Counted from the first letter of the stretch, positions 1 through 9,119 are shown. The stretch: DNA of 64,000 bases from Rufibacter radiotolerans (GCF_001078055.1 NZ_CP010777.1:1634408-1698407), one strand, 5' to 3'. Numbers and translations are program-made. The notes: generated by a model not told the origin, from the sequence alone.

Positions 1-612
1 GAGAACACCCAGGCCACCCAAACCGCTGCCACCCTGGAAGCCGGCATTAAAAACCACTACCTGGTAGCCCAACTCCAATATACCAATCTGCAAAACTACG
101 TTTACTATCAGGATTCTGTCGGCAATAGGTTCGCGGAGCCCGTTCAAACCTCAGACGGCCTTAATCTGATTCAGGGCAGTGTACGCTATAAATTCAACGT
201 GAAGGCGTTTGTGTTGGACAACACGGTCTATTACAATAAAGTAAGTGGCCCAGACGTGATCCGGATGCCAGAATGGTACGTGAACTCGAAGGCGTACTTG
301 CAAGGCCCCATGTTCAAGAATGCCATTAACGTACAGGCTGGAGTAGAAATGAACTGGCACTCCACGTATCTAGCCGATGGCTATATGCCGGTGACCCAGC
401 AGTTCCATTTGCAGAATGCCTTCCAGGTGGACCGGTACCCCACATTAGACGTGTTCCTGAACACCGACATCAAAACCATCAACATCTTCCTGAAGGCCAG
501 CAACCTGAACACCGTGATCAGTGGTTGGGAGCAGGGCTATTTCACTACGCCTTATTACCCGGCCAACCCGTTCAGTTTCATCTTCGGGTTGCGCTGGAAC
601 TTCTATGATTAA
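1..612 (+). CDS. Putative porin, C-terminal part (cut by window edge)
   Basis: The frame is open from the first base, so only the last 203 residues are present. They show alternating aromatic/polar beta-strand patterning typical of an outer-membrane barrel, and the end (LRWNFYD) places aromatic residues near the C-terminus as barrel proteins do. The sequence resembles the C-terminus of the Bacteroidota putative porin family (Porin_10), whose substrate is unknown. An internal ATG at 199 is not the true start, because the reading frame upstream of it is uninterrupted and equally barrel-like. It is followed after 50 bp by miaE on the same strand. The barrel call is fairly safe; the family name is from recall. 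Confidence 0.7.
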   Translation, partial: ENTQATQTAATLEAGIKNHYLVAQLQYTNLQNYVYYQDSVGNRFAEPVQTSDGLNLIQGSVRYKFNVKAFVLDNTVYYNKVSGPDVIRMPEWYVNSKAYLQGPMFKNAINVQAGVEMNWHSTYLADGYMPVTQQFHLQNAFQVDRYPTLDVFLNTDIKTINIFLKASNLNTVISGWEQGYFTTPYYPANPFSFIFGLRWNFYD

Positions 613-662
613 TTTTTCATAAGTTTCGTACCCCAGCATCTTTCCATCCCAACTTTCCTTAC

Positions 663-1256
663 GTGGCAAAATCAATTCTTAAACTGCAGCTGCCCACAGA
701 CCCGCGGTGGGTGAACATTGTAGAAATGAACATTGAGGATATTCTGGTGGACCATGCTTACTGTGAACAGAAAGCCGCGACTTCTGGCATTTCCCTTATT
801 GTGAAGTACCCCGATAAAACCAAGCTGGTAGAGGAAATGACGGCCCTGGTAGCCGAGGAGTGGGGGCACTTTGAGCGGGTCATGGACGAGCTCAAGAAGC
901 GAGGCTTCGGCCTGGGTCGTAACCGGCCCGATGAGTACGTGGTTAAGCTCAGCCAGCACATCAGAAAAGGCAATCTGCGGGAGCGCCAATTGATGGACCA
1001 CCTGCTGGTGAACGCCCTTATAGAGGCCCGCAGCTGCGAGCGCTTCAAGCTACTCTGGCAAAACCTGCAAGACGAGGGACTAAAGAAGTTCTACTATGAA
1101 CTGATGGTGTCTGAGGCTGCCCATTATGTGAGCTTTGTGAAGCTGGCCAAGGAATATATGCCCAAAGAAGTGGTAGATGCCCGCCTCAAAGAACTGCTGG
1201 AGATTGAAGCTGATATTATTGCTAACCTGGAACACCGACCAGACAGGGTTCATTAA
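663..1256 (+). CDS. miaE: tRNA-(ms2io6A)-hydroxylase MiaE
   Basis: 197 residues, the normal MiaE length. MiaE is a cytoplasmic non-haem di-iron oxygenase that hydroxylates the isopentenyl group of ms2i6A at tRNA position 37. A ferritin-like four-helix bundle is visible with the expected ligands: Glu in HAYCEQKA (about residue 35), EEWGH (65-69), Glu in EARSCERF (about 117) and EAAHY (about 151-155). The start is GTG at 663, since the similarity begins directly with MAKSILKLQLPTDPRW; no strong ribosome site precedes it, which is usual for this phylum. It converges on the next gene across a long hairpin. The partners MiaA and MiaB are not in the window, but the methylthiotransferase MtaB (acting on t6A) lies about 13 kb away. 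Confidence 0.93.
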   Translation: MAKSILKLQLPTDPRWVNIVEMNIEDILVDHAYCEQKAATSGISLIVKYPDKTKLVEEMTALVAEEWGHFERVMDELKKRGFGLGRNRPDEYVVKLSQHIRKGNLRERQLMDHLLVNALIEARSCERFKLLWQNLQDEGLKKFYYELMVSEAAHYVSFVKLAKEYMPKEVVDARLKELLEIEADIIANLEHRPDRVH

Positions 1257-1309
1257 TAAAGTTGTTGGTCGTTAATGGCTGATTGCTTCTATCATAAGGA
1301 GGAATAGTA

Positions 1310-1375
1310 AAAAGGTCTGGGTCTGTTTTGAAGGCGTTTTCTAAAAAACACCTTCAAAACAGACCCAGACCTTTT
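1310..1375. terminator. Long bidirectional hairpin containing a palindromic repeat copy
   Basis: Arms AAAAGGTCTGGGTCTG and CAGACCCAGACCTTTT are perfectly complementary and enclose a repeat core at 1325-1360 (GTTTTGAAGG against CCTTCAAAAC). The stem is about 27 bp with A/T-rich ends on both sides. It lies between convergent miaE and the 1431-2699 gene, so it can end transcription from both strands. Confidence 0.8.
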
Positions 1376-1430
1376 ATGTAGCGTTGTCGAGGATATTTCT
1401 AACAATCAACAATTACCAACCAACAGTCCA

Positions 1431-2699
1431 TTAAGTCTTTTGCTTCTTCTTCTTAGCCGCCGGGAAAAGAATATTATTCAGAATTAACCGGTACCCGGGA
1501 GAGTTAGGGTACAGCGATAAGTCCGTAGGCTCTTCCTCCACAAAGTGCTGGTAGTCCTCAGGGTCATGGCCGCCATAGAAGGTCCAGGTGCCTTTCCCGA
1601 AGGTGCCATGAATGTAGCGGGCCTCGTCAATAGCTTTGTTCTCGCCCATAATCACCACGTCAGACTTGATCAGCCGCTTCTTAAACCCGGTGGTCAAACC
1701 CATAAACCCTTTGATAGTTTTCTCGTGGTTCTGAGTGAGCATGGTGGGGATAGGGTCCCATTTAGCGGAATAGGTGAAGAGCTGGAAATAGTCATTGTTC
1801 TCCCTCAGGCCCCGCTCCATCTGGCTGTTGTCAATGTTGGAAAACTCCGGGTGATACGGGTCTCTAATTAAGGTGAAATCCTTGAAAGCAAAGGTGTTGT
1901 CAAAGTTGAGTTTAGATTGTGCTTGAGGGTCTGAAGGATCGCCGTCAAACATGCTTTCGGTGATGTCCAGGCCAATAGCGGCTAGGGCAATGTCATACGT
2001 ATCAGTAGCAGAGCACATGGCAAACATGAATCCGCCGCCGGCGCAGAAATCCCGTATGCGTTGCACCACTGCACTCTTCAGCTGGGGCACTTTAGAAAAC
2101 CCGAACCGCTTAGCAATGGCCTCTGACTCGCGTTTCTGCTCTATGTACCAGGGCGCGTTCCGGAAGGCGCTGTAGAACTTGCCTTGTTGGCCGGTAAAAT
2201 CCTCATGGTGCAGGTGCAGCCAATCATACTTGGGCAGCTTGTCCTCCAGAATATCATCGTCATAGATCAGGTCATAGGGAATCTCGGCATAGGTTAAAAC
2301 CAGGGTCACGGCATCGTCCCAGGGCTGTTTGGATTTGGGGGAGTACACCGCAATCTTGGGGGCCTTTTCCAGTTTCATCACGTCCATGTTAGACTCGGGC
2401 GCCGAGATTTGGGTCAGGATCTGGTTATACTGGGCATCTGAGATGGTCTGGAAACTGATGCCGCGTACCACCAGTTCTTTCTCCAGTTCCTGGGCTTGTT
2501 TAAAGGCGAAGGCGCCGCCCTGGTAATTGAGCAACCAGTCCACTTCCACCTGGCGCTGGAGGGCCCAATAAGCAATACCATACGCCTTGAGGTGGTTTTT
2601 CTGGCTTTGGTCCATGGGCAGCAGCAGATAAGACGCCCAGCCCGGGGTAGCCCCCAGCAGGCCCAACAGCACTAAAAATATCAGGCACAAAGTCTTCAT
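1431..2699 (-). CDS. Conserved secreted protein with GATase-like fold (often labelled asparagine synthetase B)
   Basis: 422 residues with a clear signal peptide (hydrophobic core to about residue 22, ending GWA). The body is very well conserved in Cytophagales and usually named asparagine synthetase B, but I see neither an N-terminal Cys2 glutaminase domain nor an AsnB PPi-loop motif. What is visible is a segment CAGGGFMFAMCSATD (about 218-232), like the nucleophile elbow of class I glutamine amidotransferase-like or ThuA/BPL_N-type folds, and HLHHEDF (about 160), YIHGTFGKGTWTFYGGHDPE near the end and a Lys-rich tail KKKKQK. A secreted asparagine synthetase makes little sense, so I regard the usual name as an error. 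Function unknown. Confidence 0.85.
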   Translation of the reverse strand: MKTLCLIFLVLLGLLGATPGWASYLLLPMDQSQKNHLKAYGIAYWALQRQVEVDWLLNYQGGAFAFKQAQELEKELVVRGISFQTISDAQYNQILTQISAPESNMDVMKLEKAPKIAVYSPKSKQPWDDAVTLVLTYAEIPYDLIYDDDILEDKLPKYDWLHLHHEDFTGQQGKFYSAFRNAPWYIEQKRESEAIAKRFGFSKVPQLKSAVVQRIRDFCAGGGFMFAMCSATDTYDIALAAIGLDITESMFDGDPSDPQAQSKLNFDNTFAFKDFTLIRDPYHPEFSNIDNSQMERGLRENNDYFQLFTYSAKWDPIPTMLTQNHEKTIKGFMGLTTGFKKRLIKSDVVIMGENKAIDEARYIHGTFGKGTWTFYGGHDPEDYQHFVEEEPTDLSLYPNSPGYRLILNNILFPAAKKKKQKT

Positions 2700-2994
2700 C
2701 TATAAGTGGTTTTAAACAAAATTAGGAAAAACGGGCAGTAATCAGGAAAACAAGTACTTTTATAAGAGCTTGTTTATCTTTTGGTTTTGCAGGCAAAAAG
2801 ACAAGAGTGAGGTTCTGCGGAAGCGGTTTTTGAACAGAATAGCAGCGCTATGGTGCTCAAAACCATGAACGCTGGTTCTTGCCATGGCCTTTTGGAGCGC
2901 AAAAGACAAATTTAAACATGCTCTCATCAGTAAGAAATCCTTTGTATTTACGACAGATAAAGTGTTCCGGTCCGGTCCAGGATTCTGATAAACC

Positions 2995-4230
2995 ATGAAT
3001 TACTTAGAAAACATAAAAGAAGGTTTCCGCTCCATCAAGAGCAATCTATTGAGAACCGTTCTTACGGCCTTAATTATCTCCATTGGTATCATGTCATTGG
3101 TAGGTATTCTAACGGCTATTGAGGGAATCAAGTATTCAGTGTCCAATACCTTCTCCACACTTGGTGCCAATTCTTTTGATATTGAAAAAAAATGGGACGG
3201 TCGGGGCAGCCGGGGCGGTCGCCAGAACAAAATGTACCCCAATATCACGGAGTTTCAGGCCAAGCAGTACAAAGAATTGATGCAGGACAAGGCCCGCGTG
3301 AGCCTGTCGGCTCAGGTGGGCAACGGGGTAGCTGTGAAAGCTGGGAGCATCAAAACCAACCCCACCAACAGCGTGATTGGCGGAGATGAAAATTTCCTGG
3401 TCAATGAAAACTATGACCTGGACCTGGGCCGGCCTTTTTCTAGCCTGGAATACGAGACCGGGGCACCCGTAGCTATTATTGGTGATGAGATCGCCGAGAA
3501 ACTATTTCCCAAGCAAAGCCCCGAAGGCAAAAGCATTATTATGCTGGGCCGTCGGTTCAAGGTGATCGGCAAGATCAAGAGCCAGGGCGGCGGGATGGGC
3601 GGCGGCGGAAGCAACCGTCTGATCATTATCCCGCTGGAGGCCGCCACCCAGATCCCTACCACGTCACCGCTAACCTTCAACATTAAATCTGCTATTCTAG
3701 GCGAAACCAGCCTGGCCTACGCCATGGAAGAGGCCACCGGCATTATGCGCAAGGTGCGCCAGGACCGCCTGGGGCAAGAGGCCTCCTTTGAGATCACCAG
3801 AAGCGATTCTGTGGAGCAAACCCTGAACAAGATTACCGGCTACCTGAAAACCGGGGGCTTTCTGGTGGGTTTCATCACGCTGCTGGGCGCGTCTATTGGT
3901 CTCATGAACATTATGATGGTGAGCGTAACGGAGCGTACCCGCGAGATTGGGATAAGAAAAGCCCTGGGGGCCACCATTAAACAGATCAGACAACAGTTCC
4001 TGATTGAGGCCATTGTGATTTGTGTGCTGGGGGGTATTGTAGGCATTCTGCTGGGCGTACTCATGGGCAACGGCATAGCAATCTTAATTGGGCAGGGCGA
4101 GTTCTTCGTACCCTGGCTCTGGATGGCGGTGGGCATGGCCATCTGTATTACGGTAGGCTTGTTCTCAGGCTACTACCCAGCCTACAAAGCCTCTAAACTA
4201 GACCCCATAGAATCTTTGCGGTACGAGTAG
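2995..4230 (+). CDS. ABC transporter permease, MacB/FtsX type
   Basis: 411 residues with the canonical layout: N-terminal membrane helix (about 20-42), a large periplasmic MacB_PCD domain (about 45-280) containing a Gly-rich loop (GGGMGGGGS near 195), then three helices (about 288-309, 338-360, 370-392) forming the FtsX domain. The cytoplasmic coupling segment REIGIRKALGA (316-326) and the closing DPIESLRYE are diagnostic. Such permeases are mechanotransmitters that move lipoproteins, peptides or drugs from the periplasm with an ATPase partner; no ATPase or membrane-fusion gene is adjacent, so the partner must be elsewhere. The ATG at 2995 is placed just before the first amphipathic helix (NYLENIKEGFRSIKSN). 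Confidence 0.93.
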   Translation: MNYLENIKEGFRSIKSNLLRTVLTALIISIGIMSLVGILTAIEGIKYSVSNTFSTLGANSFDIEKKWDGRGSRGGRQNKMYPNITEFQAKQYKELMQDKARVSLSAQVGNGVAVKAGSIKTNPTNSVIGGDENFLVNENYDLDLGRPFSSLEYETGAPVAIIGDEIAEKLFPKQSPEGKSIIMLGRRFKVIGKIKSQGGGMGGGGSNRLIIIPLEAATQIPTTSPLTFNIKSAILGETSLAYAMEEATGIMRKVRQDRLGQEASFEITRSDSVEQTLNKITGYLKTGGFLVGFITLLGASIGLMNIMMVSVTERTREIGIRKALGATIKQIRQQFLIEAIVICVLGGIVGILLGVLMGNGIAILIGQGEFFVPWLWMAVGMAICITVGLFSGYYPAYKASKLDPIESLRYE

Positions 4231-4247
4231 CATTTAGTGCTCTTTCT

Positions 4248-4283
4248 GTTTTGAGCCTGTTTTCCTGATAACAGGCTCAAAAC
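4248..4283. repeat. Palindromic repeat copy
   Basis: Arms GTTTTGAGCCTGTT and AACAGGCTCAAAAC pair perfectly around TTCCTGAT. It sits 17 bp after the MacB-type permease stop codon, upstream of the chloride channel gene. General description of the family is given under 57050-57085. Confidence 0.85.
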
Positions 4284-4441
4284 GCATTTAGGGGCACTTG
4301 TGAAAATGCAGGTGAACGGCTACATTTGGCCCGGGTGATGGGGTACCACCAATTCAACCGCCTCTTTGCAAAGGCTGATGACTCCTACATGGGTGCCGGA
4401 GGTTCCTGCGCCCAGGTTGATTATGGAATCAAATCAGGGGT

Positions 4442-5761
4442 ATGCCTAGTTTCAATTCTTTCTTTCGCGGGTCTTTTCTTCGGGCCAAAACCTATCCGCA
4501 CCTCCTCCTGAACTTTACTTTTTTAGTCCGCTGGGTCTTTTTAGCCTCTTTGGTAGGGGTATTGGCGGGTAGCGCGTCTGCCTTGTTTCTGGTGTTATTG
4601 GACCTGGCCACCAACTACCGGGAGCAAAACCTGTGGGTAATTGCCTTATTGCCCGTGGGCGGGTTGATCATTGGCTGGGCCTACCACCAGTGGGGCCGGG
4701 AAGTGGAAGGGGGCAATAACCTGCTGCTGGAAGCGATCCATACCCCGGCTAAAAAAAGAATCCCTTTCCGGATGGTGCCTTTGGTATTGCTAGCTACCGT
4801 GCTCACGCACTTAGTGGGCGGCTCTGCCGGGCGCGAGGGAACCGCCGTACAGATGGGCGGCTCCCTGGCAGACCAGTTAACGCCTCTCTTCCGGTTTAAG
4901 CCCCGCGACCGGAAACTTCTCCTTATCTGCGGGGTGAGTGCCGGCTTTGCCTCGGCGTTTGGTACGCCACTGGCCGGGGCAGTTTTTGGCCTGGAGGTGT
5001 TTCTATTGGGGCAGTTACGCTACAATGCCCTTTTGCCCAGTTTCCTGGCGGCCGTGGTGGCAGATGCCGTGACCACCGCCTGGGGTGTGGGCCACACCGC
5101 CTACCCGTTGGTGGAAGTCCCAGCGCTATCCATATCTACTTTTGGGGCCGCCCAGGCCGCTGGAATCGCTTTTGCTTTGACCGCCCGGCTTTTCTCCCAC
5201 GCTACCCACCTGGCAGGTTCTTTTTTCAAAAAATACATTGGTTACCCGCCCTTGCGGCCGGTAGTAGGCGGGGCTGTGCTGGCGGTGATCATTTACCTTT
5301 TGGGCACCACCAAATACATAGGCTTGGGCATACCTACTATTGTGGAGTCGTTCCAGGCCCCGTTGCCCAGGTATGATTTCCTGCTCAAGTTAGCCCTTAC
5401 GGCTCTGACCTTAGGCTGCGGTTTTAAAGGGGGAGAGGTAACGCCCTTGTTTTTCATTGGGGCCACGCTGGGCAATGCCTTGTTTCCGTGGGTACCCTTG
5501 CCCTTAGAGGTTTTGGCGGCCATGGGGTTTGTGGCGGTCTTCTCGGGGGCTGCGAACACGCCTTTGGCCTGCACCTTAATGGCCATGGAACTGTTTGGCG
5601 CCGAAGTGGGGATCTATGCCGGCCTGGCTTGCGTGGTGGCGTACCTGTTTTCCGGGCATACCGGCATTTATGGCGGGCAGGTGGTAGGCAGAAGCAAACA
5701 CCCATTTCATGCGCGTGAAACGGGTGTGTCATTGGCAGATATCAGGAAAAAGCTGTGGTGA
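4442..5761 (+). CDS. CLC-family chloride channel/transporter
   Basis: 439 residues, a CLC core without C-terminal CBS domains. Several helices are evident, and the CLC signature GSAGREGTAVQMGGS (127-141) carries the gating glutamate E132 (GREGP-type motif with Thr in place of Pro). After LAG the protein reads VFGLEVFLLGQ: one glutamate (E185) is present, but the residue at the place of the E. coli CLC-ec1 proton glutamate E203 is Val186, by my hand alignment. That would favour chloride channel behaviour over 2Cl-/H+ exchange, or a different proton path. ATG at 4442 is chosen because homology to the first helix follows shortly. It converges on the OmpH-like gene across a perfect hairpin. Confidence 0.92.
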   Translation: MPSFNSFFRGSFLRAKTYPHLLLNFTFLVRWVFLASLVGVLAGSASALFLVLLDLATNYREQNLWVIALLPVGGLIIGWAYHQWGREVEGGNNLLLEAIHTPAKKRIPFRMVPLVLLATVLTHLVGGSAGREGTAVQMGGSLADQLTPLFRFKPRDRKLLLICGVSAGFASAFGTPLAGAVFGLEVFLLGQLRYNALLPSFLAAVVADAVTTAWGVGHTAYPLVEVPALSISTFGAAQAAGIAFALTARLFSHATHLAGSFFKKYIGYPPLRPVVGGAVLAVIIYLLGTTKYIGLGIPTIVESFQAPLPRYDFLLKLALTALTLGCGFKGGEVTPLFFIGATLGNALFPWVPLPLEVLAAMGFVAVFSGAANTPLACTLMAMELFGAEVGIYAGLACVVAYLFSGHTGIYGGQVVGRSKHPFHARETGVSLADIRKKLW

Positions 5762-5767
5762 AAGGTC

Positions 5768-5812
5768 TATAACAGAAGAAGCCCGGCTAGTTGCCGGGCT
5801 TCTTCTGTTATA
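5768..5812. terminator. Perfect 20-bp bidirectional hairpin
   Basis: TATAACAGAAGAAGCCCGGC pairs exactly with its complement after the loop TAGTT. It lies between convergent chloride channel and OmpH-like genes and gives A/T-rich flanks on both strands. Confidence 0.9.
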
Positions 5813-5829
5813 AGATAAATAGGGAAAGC

Positions 5830-6462
5830 CTATTTCTTCTTAGTGGCTTTGTATTCCTCGTTCAAACCGCTCAAGGCTTCTGTGGTAATATCCAAAGAGG
5901 AATCTCCGTAAAGGATGGCACTGTTGCCGCGGCTGTAAGTCAAGACCATTTTATAGCCTTTCTCCTTGCTGAGTTTCTTCAGGTAGTCAGCTACTTTGTC
6001 ATAGATCTTCTTCATCTCATCATTCTCGTCTTTGGCCAGCTGAGAACCTGAGGCTTGCTGTTGGGCAGCAATCTGCTGCTCTTTCTGAGCCAGGCGTTGC
6101 TCCGTAGAAGCACGTTGCTCCTGGGTCATGCCGGCGCCGGTTTGTCTGTATTGTTCCACTTCCTTCTGAAAGCTGCTGGCTTTTGTACGAAGATCGGTTT
6201 CCATTCTTTTGCCTTTGGCTTCCAATCTGGCGCGCACGTCTTTGAAATACTGGTAGTTGCTCAAAAGCGTGTCTGAGTTGATGTACACAATTTCAGGCGC
6301 GGCCACAACTACGGGTGCCTCGTCTGCCTCTGAGGCGGTGCTGTCAGTGGCGGTAGTGGCGGTAGTAGCCGTTTTAGTAGTGGAAGAGGCCTGGTCGTTT
6401 TTACAGGCGGCAAAAGAAGCGGACACCAAGGCCAGCAAAAGGAGATTTTTAGATAGGTTCAC
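5830..6462 (-). CDS. OmpH/Skp-family periplasmic chaperone-like lipoprotein
   Basis: About 210 residues. The N-terminus has a hydrophobic core and lipobox SFAAC, so a lipid-anchored form is predicted; a Ser/Thr/Ala-rich linker (about 25-50) follows. Then comes an OmpH/Skp domain: a strand (PEIVYINSDTLLSNY), two long coiled-coil arms rich in Gln/Lys/Glu (about 75-150), and a closing strand (YKMVLTYSRGNSAILYGDSSLDIT). Skp-like proteins hold unfolded outer-membrane proteins in the periplasm; the lipid anchor is common in Bacteroidota. GTG at 6462 is my choice of start; TTG at 6468 is two codons upstream in frame. It lies just downstream of a TonB receptor on the same strand. Confidence 0.88.
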   Translation of the reverse strand: MNLSKNLLLLALVSASFAACKNDQASSTTKTATTATTATDSTASEADEAPVVVAAPEIVYINSDTLLSNYQYFKDVRARLEAKGKRMETDLRTKASSFQKEVEQYRQTGAGMTQEQRASTEQRLAQKEQQIAAQQQASGSQLAKDENDEMKKIYDKVADYLKKLSKEKGYKMVLTYSRGNSAILYGDSSLDITTEALSGLNEEYKATKKK

Positions 6463-6594
6463 AGTCAATCGTTAAATAAAAAATGAAGAATCTGAGGCAG
6501 GGAAGTTGGTCTTCTCTGCCTCAGATGTACCAATAGGGCTTCAATTTAAGAAAATAATTTGGAAGCCATGGATTTGGAAAGTTTCAGGGGGGAA

Positions 6595-9039
6595 TTAATT
6601 CCCGCCGGCGCGGTTCAGTTCGTCCAGGCTGTTGCTTCGTTTCTTCACTTCAAATTTCTCGCCTTTGTTAAAGCGGTACCGCAGGTTCACCCGCACGCCG
6701 CGGCCATAATTGTACATGTCAATCACGTTCTGGTTGCCGTTCACCGCTGAGGTTCCCTGCATCTTGTTAGACCGGAAGATGTCAGTCACGGCCAGGTTAG
6801 CCTCCAGTTTGTCACTCAGGAAGGAGCGTTTCACGGCCACATCTACCCAACCGGCTGCCTTGGTGGTATAGACGTTGAAGACCCCTTTGCTCCGGTAGGT
6901 GCCGTTTACTTCCAGTTTAAAGTTTTTGGGCAGCAGGATGTTGTTATTGATTTGGGCAGACAACATGGTCTGGGCGTTCTGGATTTTGCTTCCGTCTAAC
7001 ACCAGAGTGGTATAGCTTTGGCGGGCCACCGTTACGTTGTTGTTCATGTTCCATTTAGAGGTAATGGTGACCGGTACCACGGCGGTGGCGTTGATCACTT
7101 CGCTCTCCACGTTGCTTTGCTTGAAAATCATCTTGTTTTCCTCCGGATAGAAGCTGGGCACTTCAGAGATATCATCTTTGGTGTAAGCGTAGCCCAAGAT
7201 CAGATTGTAGTTCTTCTTGAAGGTCTGGGTTACCTGGAAGGATTGGGTGTATTCCGGTTTCAGGTACGGGTTCCCTTCAGCGTAGGTGTTGGCGTCAATG
7301 TAGAACCGGAACGGGTTGAGGTTGCTGTAGCGGGGCCGGTAAATGCGGCGGCTGTAGTTGTAGCCCACGGTGTAATTATCAGAGACCTTTTGCTGCACAA
7401 ACACGCTGGGGAAGAAGTCTAAATAGGAGCGGGGCGTCACTTTCTGGTTTGGGATTGAGTTTCCTTTGGAGTCTGTGTACTCTGCTCTAAGACCGGCCTG
7501 CAAGGTGAATTTAGGGCTTAGGCTGGCGCTGAAATTGGAATAGGCGGCATAAATATTTTCATCATAGATGAAGTGGTCAGCGGCGCGTTTGGTGTCCCGT
7601 ACTTTACGGCCGTTTTCAAAGATGTAAAAGTCAATCTGGTTGTCAGACTCCACGTAGCTGGCTTTGGCCCCCAGTTCCAGCTTTCCTTTGATAGAGGGAA
7701 AGGGCCGGCTGTAATCTACCTTCGCGGCGTAGATCTGGTAAGAGGTTGGGTTTTCATTCTCAAAGTATTCCTGCTCAGCGGCTTTGCCGGATAAAAAGGT
7801 CTTGTCATTCAGGAAGTCACTGAAGTTGTCTTCCGTGATTCTGGCTACATCCACGTCTCCGGACAGGGTGCTGCCCAGGGTGTCCAGTTTTCCAACATAA
7901 TGCGCGTTGAGCGTCACGTTGCTGAATTTTCCTTTGTTATGGGTGCCGGTCTGGTTAAAAATAGCGCCGGTTTCTCTAGGGTCAAATAAGGTAGAAGTAG
8001 TGTTGACGCCGGAGTTGCTGCGGGATTGGTTCAGGCTGACGGTGGCGCCCACGCTGTGGTTTTTATTCAGGTCATAATCTGTCCCGAAGCGGGCGGAAGG
8101 AGAGAAGGATTCGCCTTCTTCTTTCCCGGACTGGGTCAAGGTAGCGTTCTGGCCCTCGCGGGTGAAGGTGCGGTCCATGCTGAAGGTTCTTTTTCTGGGC
8201 CGCTGGGCCAGGTCAATGGTCCCGAAGGAGTTCCATTTGCCTTGTTTCAGGTTAAGGTTCACGCCGCCGTTAGCCCCGCTTTTAGAGTTGTAGGAATAGC
8301 CGCCGTACACGCTGCCGTTCAGGCCGGTCAAGGTGTTTTTCTTCAGGTTGATGTTGATGATGCCGGCGGTTCCTTCGGCGTCGAACTTAGCCGATGGGTT
8401 GGCGATAATCTCCAGGTTCTTGAGGTTATCGGCGGGCATGCCTTGGAGCATGGTCTGCAGTTGTTTGCCGTCCAGGTAGGTGAGTTTTCCGTCTACCATC
8501 ACTTTCACGCCCTGCTTGCCGTTCAGCTGGATATTGCCATCCTGGTCTACCCATACGCCCGGCGATTTGGCCAGCACGTCATAGGCGGTGTTTCCGGCGG
8601 CCATGGCCGTGCCCTCCACGCTCACCACCATCTTATCTGCTTGCACATCTACGCTGGGGCGAAGGTTATGCACGGTCACTTCCTTTAACACCTTGGCATC
8701 CTGTTTCAGAGCTACTTTTCCGAAATCACGCGAAAACGGGGAAGCGGTTACCTCAAAGGCGGGCAGGTCCTGGTTGGCGTAGCTCATAGCGGAAACCCGG
8801 AGGAAGTATTTACCGGAGGCAGGGGCTTTCAAAGAGAACTTGCCTTCCAGGTCAATGGCTGTGCCGGTGAGCAGGGTGGCGTCTGAGGCTTTCATTAGCG
8901 CAACGGTGCCGTAGCTCATAGGCTGACCTTTTTCATCTACCACCAATCCGGTCAGGGAACCGGGAGTTTGGGCTAAGGCGGCCTGGGTCAGGAAAGCCAG
9001 GGCGGCCAGCAATAACAGGAAGTTGTACAGATTTTTCAT
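6595..9039 (-). CDS. TonB-dependent receptor, outer membrane beta-barrel family, copy 1
   Basis: 814 residues: signal peptide (about 1-23), a carboxypeptidase-regulatory-like beta-sandwich (about 27-115), a plug domain with GVWVDQDGNIQLNGKQGVKV and AGIININLKKN (about 125-235), then a long OMP_b-brl_3-type barrel. The C-terminus is NRAGGN after the last strand VNLRYRFNKGE, not the usual terminal aromatic residue; the tandem copy at 9516-11954 ends identically. Such receptors import siderophores, glycans or peptides using TonB-ExbBD; the substrate cannot be read here and no SusD partner is adjacent. An inverted-repeat operator candidate (9073-9093) lies 34 bp upstream of the ATG. The pair clearly arose by duplication. 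Confidence 0.95.
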   Translation of the reverse strand: MKNLYNFLLLLAALAFLTQAALAQTPGSLTGLVVDEKGQPMSYGTVALMKASDATLLTGTAIDLEGKFSLKAPASGKYFLRVSAMSYANQDLPAFEVTASPFSRDFGKVALKQDAKVLKEVTVHNLRPSVDVQADKMVVSVEGTAMAAGNTAYDVLAKSPGVWVDQDGNIQLNGKQGVKVMVDGKLTYLDGKQLQTMLQGMPADNLKNLEIIANPSAKFDAEGTAGIININLKKNTLTGLNGSVYGGYSYNSKSGANGGVNLNLKQGKWNSFGTIDLAQRPRKRTFSMDRTFTREGQNATLTQSGKEEGESFSPSARFGTDYDLNKNHSVGATVSLNQSRSNSGVNTTSTLFDPRETGAIFNQTGTHNKGKFSNVTLNAHYVGKLDTLGSTLSGDVDVARITEDNFSDFLNDKTFLSGKAAEQEYFENENPTSYQIYAAKVDYSRPFPSIKGKLELGAKASYVESDNQIDFYIFENGRKVRDTKRAADHFIYDENIYAAYSNFSASLSPKFTLQAGLRAEYTDSKGNSIPNQKVTPRSYLDFFPSVFVQQKVSDNYTVGYNYSRRIYRPRYSNLNPFRFYIDANTYAEGNPYLKPEYTQSFQVTQTFKKNYNLILGYAYTKDDISEVPSFYPEENKMIFKQSNVESEVINATAVVPVTITSKWNMNNNVTVARQSYTTLVLDGSKIQNAQTMLSAQINNNILLPKNFKLEVNGTYRSKGVFNVYTTKAAGWVDVAVKRSFLSDKLEANLAVTDIFRSNKMQGTSAVNGNQNVIDMYNYGRGVRVNLRYRFNKGEKFEVKKRSNSLDELNRAGGN

Positions 9040-9072
9040 TGTAGTAAGTTGTGTGGTTGTGTAATGGTTATA

Positions 9073-9093
9073 GTACTATGTAATGCAAGGTAC
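9073..9093. promoter_or_regulatory. 21-bp inverted-repeat operator candidate, site 1
   Basis: GTACTATG-N5-CAAGGTAC, the same 8+5+8 arrangement as at 9333-9353. The right arm's complement is GTACCTTG, matching the left arm at 6 of 8 positions. It is 34 bp upstream of the TonB receptor start. I recall GTAC-ended palindromes of this kind near PadR-type regulators in Bacteroidota, but no regulator gene is present here, so the binder is unknown. Confidence 0.6.
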
Positions 9094-9119
9094 ACCCTCA
9101 AAAAAAAAAGCCTCAGCTT

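Noticed and set aside
2760..2996. 78-residue minus-strand frame upstream of the MacB-type gene
   Set aside because: No domain, odd composition, and it overlaps the region needed for the MacB-type promoter.
8026..8688. 220-residue open frame antisense to the first TonB receptor
   Set aside because: Codon phase mirrors the receptor gene; antisense open frames are common opposite GC-rich genes. The same goes for long opposite frames at 48795-49541, 52561-53301, 54084-54740 and 36333-36869.
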